The position numbers and the translations under genes are program-made. Below, in pieces: positions 11,709 to 21,445 of a stretch of 64,000 nucleotides of DNA. Where the stretch lies: contig NW_024881995.1 of the NCBI RefSeq assembly GCF_019059575.1, positions 1 through 64,000 on the forward strand. Reading direction: 5' to 3'. Source of the DNA: Amphibalanus amphitrite. Lineage: Eukaryota; Arthropoda; Thecostraca; Balanomorpha; Balanidae. Under the pieces are notes generated by a model that was not told the origin of the DNA, searched no databases, and saw nothing but the letters and a program-made list of their open reading frames with translations. How positions within the stretch are numbered: position 1 is the stretch's first letter; the number at the start of each line of letters is the position of its first letter.

Positions 11709-12464
11709 AAACCCGCGAGCCCTGTACCATGCACAAGGGCGCCGGGTGCAGTGTCTGTGTGTCCCTGACTGACCTGCAGCGGTGACGCTGTCACAGAAAG
11801 CACCTGTTCATTGCCCAATGGATCCAGCCCAGTTCCGGCCGGCCGAGTGCCCGCACGTACGCAGCCAGTGTTACGGTCTGTGTTCGATCTATGTTACGGT
11901 CTGTGTTCAATCTATTTTACGCCCTGTGTAACGACCTGCGTTACGGCTTGTGTTACGGTCTGTGTTACATACCCTGTTCTGGGCGGTCTCCACCTTGACC
12001 CTCTTAGCGTCCCAGAGTCGGTACTGGTAGACGTGCGCGTTCTCTGCCGAGACGTCCCGCAGGTGAACGAGCAGGTTCTGTAGGCCGACCAGCGTCTCAG
12101 CTGGCACCTGAGAAGGTCAGGGGAGGGTAGGGGAGGTCAGTGGTGTACTGGTGTCTGATATAGACCAGCGGACAGGGGGGAGGGGAGAGGGAGAGGAGTC
12201 TGGTGGCGCAGTAGGACCGTTCTGCGCTTGAAAGTGGACACATCTGAGGACCGTTCCGCGCGCGCTGACACTGCCTCTAGAACCGTTCTGCGAGCAGTCA
12301 GACATGCAGACCGGATTGATGTTTTGAAACTTTGACATAATAAACTTTAATTAATTCGACACAGGTAGCCTAACTATACATGGGTGTAACTTTGTATACT
12401 TTTGAGGTCCCATGTGGGACCCCAAAGCGAACATTTGGGACCCCAATTGTCATTTTGGGACCCC

Positions 12465-14075
12465 AATAGTGGAGGCCCCCGAGACGCACCAGGTACTTTA
12501 CAAACGGAGGTCCGATGTTCATATAGAAGGTTCTCTAGAAGTTTCTCTATAAATAGGAGGCCTCTTGGACAAATCGGAGGCCCCCTGGACAAATAGGAGG
12601 CCCCCTGAACAAGTAGGAGGCCCCCTGAACAAGTAGGAAGCCCTCCGGAAAACAGGAGGCTCCCTGGAGAAATAGGAGGCTCTCTGGACAAGCAGGAGGC
12701 CCTAGACAAATAAGAGGCCCCTAGACAAATAGGATGCCCCATGGACAAATAGGAGGCCCTCTGTACAAATAAGAAGCCCCTTGAACAAATATGGAGGCCC
12801 CATGGACAAGTAGGAGGCCCTCTGTACAAATAGGAGGCCCCCTGGAAAAATAGGAGGCCCCCTGGAGAAATAGGAGGCCCTAGACCTAGACAAACAGGAG
12901 GCCACTTTCACTAAAGGAGGCGCCCTGGACAATTAGGAGCCCCTGGACAAATAGGAGGCCCCTTTCACAAAAGGAGGCCCCTTTCGGCTTTCACAAAAGG
13001 AGGCCCCCTGGACAATTAGGAGGCCCTGGACAAATAGGAGGCCCCTGGATAAATAGGAGGCCCCCTGAGCAAGAAGGAGGCCCCCTGGATAAAGAGGAGG
13101 CCCCCTAAAATAGGAATAGGAGCCCTCTGAATAAAAAGGAGGCCGCTTGGAAAACAAGAGGCTACTTTAACCAATAGGAGGCCCCCTGGACAAATAGGAG
13201 GCCCCCTGAACAAGTAGGAGGCTCGCTGGATATATAGGAGGCCTCTTGGGCAAATAGGAGGCCCCCTAGAAAAATAGCAAGCCCCTTGGACAAATAGAAG
13301 GCCCCCTGTACAAATAGGGGCATCTTGAACAAATAGGAGGCCCCATGGACAAGTAGGAGCTAGAAGCCCTCTGTACCAATAGCAGGCCCCTGGACAAATA
13401 AAAGGTTCCTTTAATAAAAAGGAGGCCCTTCAAAAAAGGAGGCCCCTGGACAAGTAGGAGACCCCTGCACAAATATGAGACCCCTGGTCGAATAGAAGAT
13501 CCCTGGATAAATCGGAGGCCCCTGGACAAATAGGAGGCCCCCTGGATAAAGAGGAAGCCCCCTGGAAAATAGAAGCCCCCTGGATAAATAGGGGACCTTC
13601 TGGACAAACAGGAGGCCTCCTGGACAAATAGGAGTCTTGATATGTGCTGTTTTAGAGTCATATTTTTCCCAGGTTTATGTTTGTAGATATAAAACTTTAT
13701 CGGAATTCACTGGGATTGTATTGCGGAACTAGCATACGCAATACAATCCCAGTGAATTCCGATACAGTTTTATATCTACAAATAGGAGTCCCCTTAGACG
13801 AATAGGAGGCCCCTTGGACAAATAGGAGGCGCCATTAACTAATAGGAGCCCCCCTAGACAAATACGAGGAGGCCCTCTGGAGGCCCTCTGTAACAGTAGG
13901 GACTGCTCTCTGTACGTACAAATAGAAGGCCGGCGCTCGACCTGTAGAAGCTTAGCTGTATGTACAAAAAGGAGGCTCTCTGTGCAAGTAGTCGAAGTAG
14001 GAGGCTCTCTGTACTGTGCCTACAAATAAGAGGCCCCCTGGGCAACTTAGATGCTACACAAATCGGAGGTCACGT
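12465..14075. repeat. Degenerate 'AGGAGGCCCCCTGGACAAAT' minisatellite
   Basis: About 1.6 kb of imperfect repeats of ~17-20 bp with consensus near AGGAGGCCCCCTGGACAAAT, interrupted at 13640-13785 by a hairpin insert. Related repeats recur at 15640-15725. The long open frames across it are products of the repeat composition, not genes. Confidence 0.85.
13681..13782. repeat. Near-perfect 45-bp inverted repeat hairpin
   Basis: Arms 13681-13725 and 13737-13782 are complementary with about one mismatch; the loop is ~11 bp (GAACTAGCATA). It lies inside the minisatellite and is unrelated to its unit. It could be a tiny palindromic MITE or form a pre-miRNA-like stem if transcribed. Confidence 0.8.
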
Positions 14076-14143
14076 ATAAAAAGCGGAACTCTATTGGAAT
14101 ACCTGTTTGAATAAATTATTTTCCTGATATTCAAATTATTTAA

Positions 14144-15285
14144 TCCTCGCCCGCACATAGGGGGGCAGTGATTGCCACCCCCCAGGTATTTTTTCTGCTC
14201 TGCTCTTAACATTTTGATTGCTAGAAGCCGGATGTTTTGTATAGCTGCTTCTCTAATTCCTTTCTTAGTGTTCACTGAAAATTTCAAGTTTCTGTGGTTT
14301 TTTGTTTCGGAGATGTGACCTTATTCTTCAGGTGATGTCATAACCCAAATGACAAATACCCGATATCTTGCGTTGGCTATGGGTCTTGTGAGCTTTTGAC
14401 ACCTTGATTTCGGCCTTTTTTGCCAGTCTTCCTTCCCACTATCATGGAACATATTGTTCGATGATGTAGAGATGCCAGGGTCAGGGTCAAGGTCAACCTA
14501 GGTCATCTAATCATTGGATTCGTCTCTTCCCAAAGAATCTGTTGCTCTTGACCGCGAAGCTTAAAATCTTGTAAGAAAAATTGTGGTGATGTCGAATAAA
14601 ATACCTACACAAGCAGCGGGCCAACCCATCATATACCGATGACGCTGCCGTATTAGTGCCCAGCCAGCTAGAACAGCTCTTTGTCACACTATCCGACTAA
14701 TTTGCTGGCTGTGGTCATTTCACGTTAAGTTAGGTCAAGGTCAATGGTATGTGTTTGTATGTCTGTGTATGTCTGTGTATGTACTGATGTGTGCACAGAT
14801 TGGTTTGTGTGTCCCTGCCTATTACATGAGATCATGAACTGAGAAGCTTTTACCAAACATGCAGTCAAAGAAACTTCACGAAAAGTAAATTCAGCTTGCC
14901 TAAAACGCAACAATTTTAGATGACCTAGGTTGACCTTGACCCTGACCCCGACATCTGTACCTACATCGCAGAACAACATGTTCAATGATAGGTGGGAGGT
15001 AAGACTGGCAAAAAAAAAACGAAATCAGGGTGTCAAAAGCTCACAAGGCCCATAGCCAACGCAAGACATTGGGTATTCGTCATGTAGGGCATGACATGAC
15101 CTGAAGAACAAGGTCATATCTCCAAACCCAAAAGCCACAGAAACTTGAAATTTCCAATGGACGCTGAGAAAAGATAGAAAAACAGCTATACTAAAAATCA
15201 GGTTTCTAGCTTTTAGAATGTTCAGTGTAGAGCAGAAAAAACCAACTTGGGGGGTGGCAACCATCACCCCAGGTGCGGGCGAGGG
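14144..15285. mobile_element. TTAA-flanked long-TIR element (family P3)
   Basis: Bounded by TTAA at 14140-14143 and 15286-15289. Ends are CCTCGCCCGCAC inverted, then a subterminal G-run/C-run hairpin (GGGGGGCAGTGATTGCCACC), then ~350-bp diverged inverted arms including GACCTAGGTTGACCTTGACC. TTAA duplication with CCY..RGG ends is the piggyBac hallmark. No transposase, so non-autonomous. Confidence 0.75.
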
Positions 15286-15639
15286 TTAACGCTCACACTT
15301 TCTGGGGTCGGTTAGATTCCTTGCGCAATGCTGTGCAGTTAAATTCTTTTTTTATAATAAAGGCATTTTGTTTTATTGTCGAAAGTGAAAAAGCCAGAAA
15401 TTTTCGTCGATTTCGGACGCCGTGGGGGAAATTTACATACAATGTCACCCTGCTGGCCTGGAACCACCAGTAGGGTCAGGTGACCTATCATTTCTTTATT
15501 AATATTAAAAATTAAATCATGGCATCCGAGCTGTGACGAAAAATAAGTGGCCTAAATCCGATGAGAAAACTGGATTTGAGGGTACCCTGGGTTTGGCTTC
15601 TGAGCCTCTGGTCCCCCAGTAAAAATTTCTTAGAGGAGG

Positions 15640-15725
15640 CCCTGGCGTGGTTCGTAAATTACCGCTTCCACGATTGGAGGCCCCTAATTGCTTGGAGGCC
15701 CCCCACTAAATGGAGGCCCCCTTGG
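15640..15725. repeat. Short block of GGAGGCCCC minisatellite
   Basis: Four to five degenerate GGAGGCCCCC units, a right-end remnant of the array at 12465-14075. Confidence 0.6.
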
Positions 15726-15770
15726 ACGTTTGGGACCCCAATGGTAATGTCAAAGCTTCACCCATGTAAC

Positions 15771-16566
15771 TGCATGTGTTTTTATATCGCGGACAAAAAA
15801 GTGGGGATTGTTAGGGTTAAGCAGGGAGTCACCGATGTTAGATCCCTCTCTGGGTCCTTTCATAGGTCACGGTCCTGACCCGAGATAGCTGAGCTGTGTC
15901 GCAGCCTTGACCTCAGGGCTCAGACAGCTGAGCTGTGCACGCCGTCGGCTCGGCCGTCAGTCGCCACAGCCGCTGACGCCAGTGTCCAAACAGCTCCAAA
16001 CAATATCCGGCCCTGTATAGCAGGATAAGCCATCAGAGGCGGGAGTGATCAATGGAGGGACGCGAAACACTAACGCCAAGGGGATGACAACTGCTGAGGA
16101 ATAAAGAAACTACATGAGATGATGTTTTTCGTACTCCAGCGTAGTACGAAAAACATCATCTCACGCTCTCAGTCCCAGCGGATAATAACAACACCTAAGA
16201 AAGAAGCTACATGCAGGTACACTGGGAACACGTCATGCTGGAGTTGACTTGTTCCCAGCCCGTCCTGTACCATGCAGCCCGTTCCGGTGATTACTCCCGC
16301 CTCTGATGGTTTTTCCTGCTATACAGGGCCGGATATTGTTTGGAGCTGTTTGGACACTGGCGTCAGCGGCTGTGGCGACTGACGGCCGAGCCGACGGCGT
16401 GCACAGCTCAGCTGTCTGAGGTCAGGGCTGCGACACAGCTCAGCTATCTCGGGTCAGGACCGTGACCCCCTATGAAAAGACCCAGAGAGGGATCTAACAT
16501 CGGTGACTCCCTGCTTAACCCTAACAATCCCTACTTTTTTCTCCGCGCTATAAAAAAACACATGCG
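15771..16566. mobile_element. Foldback element A5 (long form)
   Basis: About 795 bp. Carries ~108 bp absent from A1-A4, including a central hairpin (GATGATGTTTTTCGTAC and its complement around 16119-16165). The extra segment is flanked by a direct repeat of GAAACTACATG. Confidence 0.8.
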
Positions 16567-16919
16567 AGTTATCAAAAAAAAAAAAAAACTCATCCCTATC
16601 AACCAGTTCCAAACAGTGTACCAAATTTGAGCGCAATCGGCGTGGCAGTTCAGGGTTCAAGATAAGTGAGCAACCCAAAATCGCTACTGCAGCAGAATAA
16701 CGAACACTCTTGGCCCTTCACGTCGCACGTGTCACGACGCTCACCATGATACATCAGTTGTAGTCAATAACTCACCAAGATACATCAGTTGTAGTCAATA
16801 ACGAGATGGAAGGGATAGGATTACGCGCAACTGAACAAAGAGTAACGCAGGTCAATCAGCCCAGCGGTTGCTTACTTACAAGCCTATTAAAAACGTTACA
16901 GGAATACGCTTCGCTAGCT

Positions 16920-18146
16920 TTCGCTAAAACTTTCTCATTACGGAATTGAACACCCCTGGTTTGAGAGCTACCTTGCTGAGAGATGTCAGTATGTTCGAGG
17001 CTGTGATGATTTTAGAGGCAAGGTCTCATCAGGTGTTCCGCAAGGCAGTGTCTTGGGCCCAACGTTGTTCAATTTGTTTGTCAATGATATGACTTCTGTT
17101 GCCAATAACTTGGGCGCCCTAGTCCAATACGCAGATGATACTCAGATAATTGTTTCAGGTAAACCTCAAGACATTGATGACATTATAAATCGTCTTCAAA
17201 CATTGCTGAACAGGCTTCGTGTATGGTTCTCTCGAAATCGCCTGACGATCAATGTCAGTAAATCACAAGTAGCTGTTTTTGGCTCTAAAACTATTTTGAG
17301 GCGAATCAACTTGCGGAGCATTACTATCTTTGATGTTGTGATACCCGTCAAAAGTACATTGGTGAGTCTAGGCGTGACAATAGACAGTTGTTTCACCTGG
17401 AGCAGTCATATTGACAGCGTCGTAGGCCGATGTATAGGCATGTTAATCCGCCTAAGTCACCTTCGTCATGTGTTACCTCCCAAAACCATCGTATTATTGA
17501 TAAATGCTCTAGTTCTTCCTCATCTTCGCTTCTGTGTGTCTCTTTGGGGCACATGTGGTCTGGCTCAGAGGAAGAGAATATCAAAAATTGTCAAATTTGC
17601 GCGGCGCATCGCAGGTAGAGAACATCAAAATATTGCATGGCGCGGTGACCTCGAGTTGGAATGCAACATTGCTGTCCTCACCGTTGTTCGCCAGTGCCTA
17701 CTCTATCCAGAAACCATGTCGCCGTTACTTTCATCCCTCTTTAGGACCAGGAAATCGGAACGTAATACGAGACAGGCTTGTAACCTTGATCTTATTGCTC
17801 CTAAAACTGACTTCTTAAAACGCTCCTTATCATACCAGGGTTCAAAATTGTGGAACAGTTTGCCGACACAGATAAGAAGTGCATCTAAAAAGGAATTGAT
17901 TAAATATCTTCAAACAAAGGAGCACACAGTTTAATTGTCATACATGAGACACATGGTTATTTATATCTTCGCGTATGGATTGCTTCACACTGCGCCGAAT
18001 ATTGTGTTAGTCGATTAAGTGTTCATATATGAATATGTGTGAAATTGTATGCATGTGTGCGTCTGTTTGTGCTATGCCACCGTAATGCCCACTGTTCTGT
18101 GGTTGGTGGATGTTTGACATAATAATAATAATAATAATAATAATAA
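16920..18146 (+). mobile_element. 5'-truncated non-LTR retrotransposon with (TAA)n tail
   Basis: Encodes the second half of a reverse transcriptase: SGVPQGSVLGPTLF, the catalytic YADD at ~17130-17141, a LGVTIDS thumb motif and a C-terminal YQGSKLWNSLP motif, with stop at 17932-17934. It ends in (TAA)n at 18118-18148. The 5' part and ORF1 are missing. A short TAGCT repeat at each junction (16915-16919, 18147-18151) may be the target duplication. The LWNSLP ending suggests a CR1/Jockey-group LINE. Confidence 0.85.
16924..17934 (+). pseudogene. Reverse transcriptase C-terminal fragment
   Basis: Open frame from about 16924 to the stop at 17934 without internal stops. It starts inside the RT palm (LSHYGIEHPWFESYL), so it has no start codon of its own. 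It retains the YADD catalytic box and thumb. Unlikely to be active, because the N-terminal RT, endonuclease and ORF1 are missing. Confidence 0.8.
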
Positions 18147-18148
18147 TA
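18118..18148 (+). repeat. (TAA)n tail
   Basis: 3' tail of the LINE fragment 16920-18146. Confidence 0.85.
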
Positions 18149-19167
18149 GCTCAATCGTAATAGAGTAGAGTCATTACATATATGCAATTGCTACTATTTC
18201 CTGGTTTTCTTTATAGGCCAAGGCTTTGTAACTGATAACTCTGCTGCCCTGTAATGGGTCCGGCCCGCTGTGGCGAGTGAAGACACTCGCCCTGACTGAC
18301 TGGACCGCCAGCCGAGACGCTGCTGACTCTGGTGGTGAATGGTGAGCGGAAGAGGAGAAAGTTTACGCCAAAGCTGAAGCAACTCTACATTGCTGTACAG
18401 CTAATACGCTTTTCACCTGGTGGCCAGTAGAGGAACTAACAGTTACTACAACTGACCGTCAGAAGCACCCAACACACACCGTGCCGCTCCCAGTAACATA
18501 CCAGGATGTAGACCCCAGTCGGGCAGCGCTCCGGCGTCCGGCGGCCGCAGCTGGTCCAGCAGTGACAGCAGCCGGCCGGCGCTGCCCTCCGGCGCCGTCA
18601 GACAGGCGTTCACGGCCACCACCCTGACGGACAGACGTTACACGGTCAGCAGAGAGCCGACACTCGGTCAGCGGACAGTGGCGTTGGGTCACCGGATAGC
18701 AGAGCATCGCCGCAGCACACAGACCAGACAGGACTGTGCCGACAACGCAACCCCGTTGGAGTAACATGACCCTAATAAATGCACCGAAAATGCTCTGGTC
18801 TATCTCCATTATTTATAATGATAAAAAATGAAAGAACAACTGAGATGAGGGAAAGGAGTGAGGCGTCTGTTAGGGTCCCCGTGCAATACGCCCGGTGCGG
18901 TGACTGACCTCTGCGCCGCTAGCTGGAGAGCTGGTTCACCCGGCTGACGACCTTCTGTACCTCCTCGGCGGAGAGCGGGTGGCCGTTGGTGGCCCGCCGC
19001 AGCCCGTCCCGGTAGCCGGCCGCCGCATCCGGCGACACGCCCTGGGGAGTCATAGCATAACACTCAGGCAGATTCAGGTTTCAGTCCGACACACAGAACC
19101 GTCCGGCGACACGCCCTGGGGGCGACACATGGGCGCGCTCAGGGCTCAGGTACAGGTCTCGAGAGAT

Positions 19168-19362
19168 TAAGCGGTAGGTTTTGCACTTTTACATTTCCGG
19201 TTATATCTCAGAAAATAATCGATCTACGATGAAGCCATTTTACACGATCATGGCCGGCTTGTTACCCAACAAGTCGATCGCATCTTCAACACTTAAAAGC
19301 TTGAGACGACGAAGATATAACCTGAAGTACACTAAATTTTCTAGGTGCAAAACCTACCGCTA
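19168..19362. mobile_element. MITE S, copy 5
   Basis: Copy in inverted unit 5'. Confidence 0.65.
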
Positions 19363-19581
19363 AAACCCGCGAGCAATGTACCATGCACAAGGGCGCTGGG
19401 TGCAGTGTCTGTGTGTCCCTGACTGACCTGCAGCGGTGACGCTGTCACAGAAAGCACCTGTTCATTGCCCAATGGATCCAGCCCAGTTCCGGCCGGCCGA
19501 GTGCCCGCACGTACGCAGCCAGTGTTACGGTCTGTGTTCCATCTATGTTACGGTCTGTGTTCAATCTATTTTACGCCCTGT

Positions 19582-19589
19582 GTAACGAC
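19582..19589. other. 8-bp target duplication, left copy
   Basis: GTAACGAC, repeated at 34907-34914; uninterrupted unit copies have this site once (e.g. within 11928-11945). Confidence 0.85.
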
Positions 19590-19659
19590 CAGAGCCTATT
19601 TTAAGGGAATTTGACTGGGGGGGGGGCAACCTGGAAAATTGTCTTTAATAATCCATTAA

Positions 19660-20542
19660 CCCTCGCATGTGTGCGGCGTTTGCCAGCTTCTAATGTGTAG
19701 GGGGGGGGGTCGGTTGGACCCCCCCTTGCCGTTTGGCCCCTGATCGAGCTAGAGCTTCGCGGAAAAAACGAGCGTGTTGCCCGTGACGAGAGGAAGCCGA
19801 TGATACCCAATTTTAAGGTCCTAGGTCATTGGTTGACCTTCCAGGTCAGGTCAATGACCCAAAGTCGGGAAAATCGGGACCTGTTAGAAAGTCGTAAAGT
19901 GTGGCTGCTAAGGGGTTTTTCGGGGTGCTGATCACGAATATCGTGTTAGTTTTGATCACAGATGATGTCTTGAAGTATTTAGACCAGGTCGGGTCAGGTC
20001 AGGTCAGGTCAACCAGTAGGCGTCGTGACGGGTATTCGTAGTACGTGTCAACCGCCTCTGACAGCTTCGTAACATGTTACGAAGTCACCAAAACTACTTC
20101 GTAAATGTTCAAATGGTTGCTAAATTCGAATTCAGCTCCAAAAACTAGCCTAGAAACATGTAAAACTCGAAAAAGTGACCCGAGGTCACCCGAGGTCACC
20201 GAAGGTCAATGACCTGACCTGACCTTCAGGTGACCTTGACACACACGGGAGTAACATCAAATCACATGTTTGAACGTTTGAAACCACGAAAAGCTTGCAA
20301 ACACGCGGCTAGTGCGAGCCGACATACGCGAAATCGCGATTCTGGCCAAACATGGTCTCGGAAAAGAGGTCACAGGTCAAAGGTCATTTGGGTCAGGGTC
20401 ATGAAATTTTCAGGGTAGGTGTAAAATTGATCAATGCGAGGGTACTGAAAGTTTCGTCGCGATCGGCCGCTTTTTACGCGAGTTATTCGCGAAAAACCAT
20501 GGGGGGGGGGTCCATCCGACCCCCCCCCTACACATGCGAGGG
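19660..20542. mobile_element. piggyBac-like MITE T1
   Basis: 883 bp between TTAA sites (19656-19659 and 20543-20546). Ends CCCTCGCATGTGTGCGG and, inverted, CCCTCGCATGTGTAGGGG. Both subterminal regions carry a G-run/C-run hairpin. The interior is rich in AGGTCA half-sites, including four overlapping copies at ~19985-20010. Nearly identical to T4. Confidence 0.8.
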
Positions 20543-20546
20543 TTAA

Positions 20547-21127
20547 CCTTCGCCCGTATTGGTGTTTCCAGTAGCGAGCGTATTGGGTGGGGGGACCGTT
20601 GGCCCCTGATCGAGCTAGAGCTTCGCGGAAAAAAACGACCGTGTTGCCCGTGATGAAAGGAAGCCGATTATACCCAATTTTAAGGTACTAGGTCATCGGT
20701 TGACCTTCCAGGTCAGGTCATTGACCCAAAAGTCGGGAAAATCGGGACCTGTTAGAGCGTCGTAAAGAGTGGCCGCTATGGTTTTCGGGGTGCTGATCAC
20801 GAATATCATGTAAGTTATGATCATAGATGATGTCTTCATGCATTTAGGCCAGGTCAGGTCAGGTCAGGTCAACCAGTAAGGGTTTTGCCGGGTATTCGTA
20901 GTAGGTGGCAACCGCCTCTGACAGCTTCGTAACATGTTACGAAGGCACCAAAACTGCTTCGTAAATGGTCAAATGGTTGCTTAATTCGAATTCAGCTCCA
21001 AAAACTAGCCTAGAAACATATAAAACTCGAAAATGTGAACCGAGGTCATCAAAGGTAAATGATCTGACCTGACCTTCCGGTGATCTTGACACCCACCCTA
21101 ATGCATGGGAGCAACATCATATCCCAT
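20547..21127. mobile_element. piggyBac-like MITE T2, left part
   Basis: Starts at the TTAA shared with T1 and is split at 21127 by the Bel/Pao retrotransposon; about 90 bp continue at 27779-27872. Confidence 0.75.
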
Positions 21128-21430
21128 TGTGACGGACCAGATACGTTTATATATCGATAAATATCTTCCAGTGGAAGAGCTGATGATGAATCAAATATTT
21201 CGCCACATTGGAAGAACCTTTAAACGTGTATTTGTCTCGCGGATTTTATTTTTAGTTGTTTGGTGCGACCGCTGAACTTTGCAAAACATTCGATCGATTT
21301 TCATTCTTTATTATTATCAGTATAAATTTGCATACATTTGGTTTAAAACGAATAAACAGATGTGTTGCGCAATTTTGCTGGTATGATGAATAGAAGAAGA
21401 TCGCCTCGGTGGACAAACGAGTCCGCTACA
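21128..21430 (+). repeat. 5' LTR of Bel/Pao element
   Basis: Begins TGTGACGGACC and ends CCGCTACA. No primer-binding site with a clear tRNA match was identified immediately after it. Confidence 0.92.
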
Positions 21431-21445
21431 TCATGAAAATCGATC

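Larger units (their letters stand above)
6674..12375. repeat. Large palindrome centred on foldback A4
   Basis: The sequence left of A4 (6674-9488, minus the LINE) is repeated as reverse complement to its right (10159-12375). The arms are ~2.2 kb and the spacer is A4 itself (~670 bp, also an inverted repeat). Both sides of A4 carry the flank normally found only on its left, so the turn-around lies in the foldback element. Confidence 0.9.
10159..12375 (-). repeat. Inverted repeat unit 4'
   Basis: Reverse-complement copy. On + coordinates: exon Z 10847-10968, exon Y 11265-11387, MITE S 11514-11708, exon X 11973-12107. It ends at TAGCCTAACT, where the next foldback copy would begin but is displaced by the insertion 12376-15766. 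Confidence 0.9.
12376..15766. mobile_element. 3.4-kb minisatellite-carrying insertion (element D)
   Basis: Separates unit 4' from foldback A5, which are contiguous elsewhere. Ends are imperfect inverted repeats: ACATGGGTGTAACTTTG on the left, ACATGGGTGAAGCTTTG read inward from the right. TAACT occurs at both junctions (12371-12375, 15767-15771), suggesting a 4-5 bp target duplication. The interior is minisatellite plus one TTAA-flanked element. No transposase seen. Confidence 0.6.
11265..18623 (-). pseudogene. Gene 3' fragment Z-X-Y (- copy a), introns expanded
   Basis: Reading leftwards: exon Z 18623-18502, X 12107-11973, Y 11387-11265. X and Y are open and join in phase 0; Z has the GGGG frameshift. 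The Z-X intron holds the LINE fragment 16920-18146, foldback A5 and the 3.4-kb minisatellite element; the X-Y intron holds MITE S. Confidence 0.55.
16567..19589 (-). repeat. Inverted repeat unit 5', first part
   Basis: Inverted unit interrupted by a LINE fragment (16920-18146) and cut at 19589 by the 15.3-kb hAT-ended insertion; it resumes at 34907. Contains exon Z 18502-18623, exon Y 18919-19041 and MITE S 19168-19362. Confidence 0.88.

Noticed and set aside
12374-13661. Long proline/glycine-rich ORFs in both strands
   Set aside because: They are translations of the 18-bp minisatellite and change frame at every indel; no start or splice context.
12465-14075. CRISPR-like regular repeat pattern
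   Set aside because: Units are contiguous and degenerate with no unique spacers, and the context is eukaryotic.
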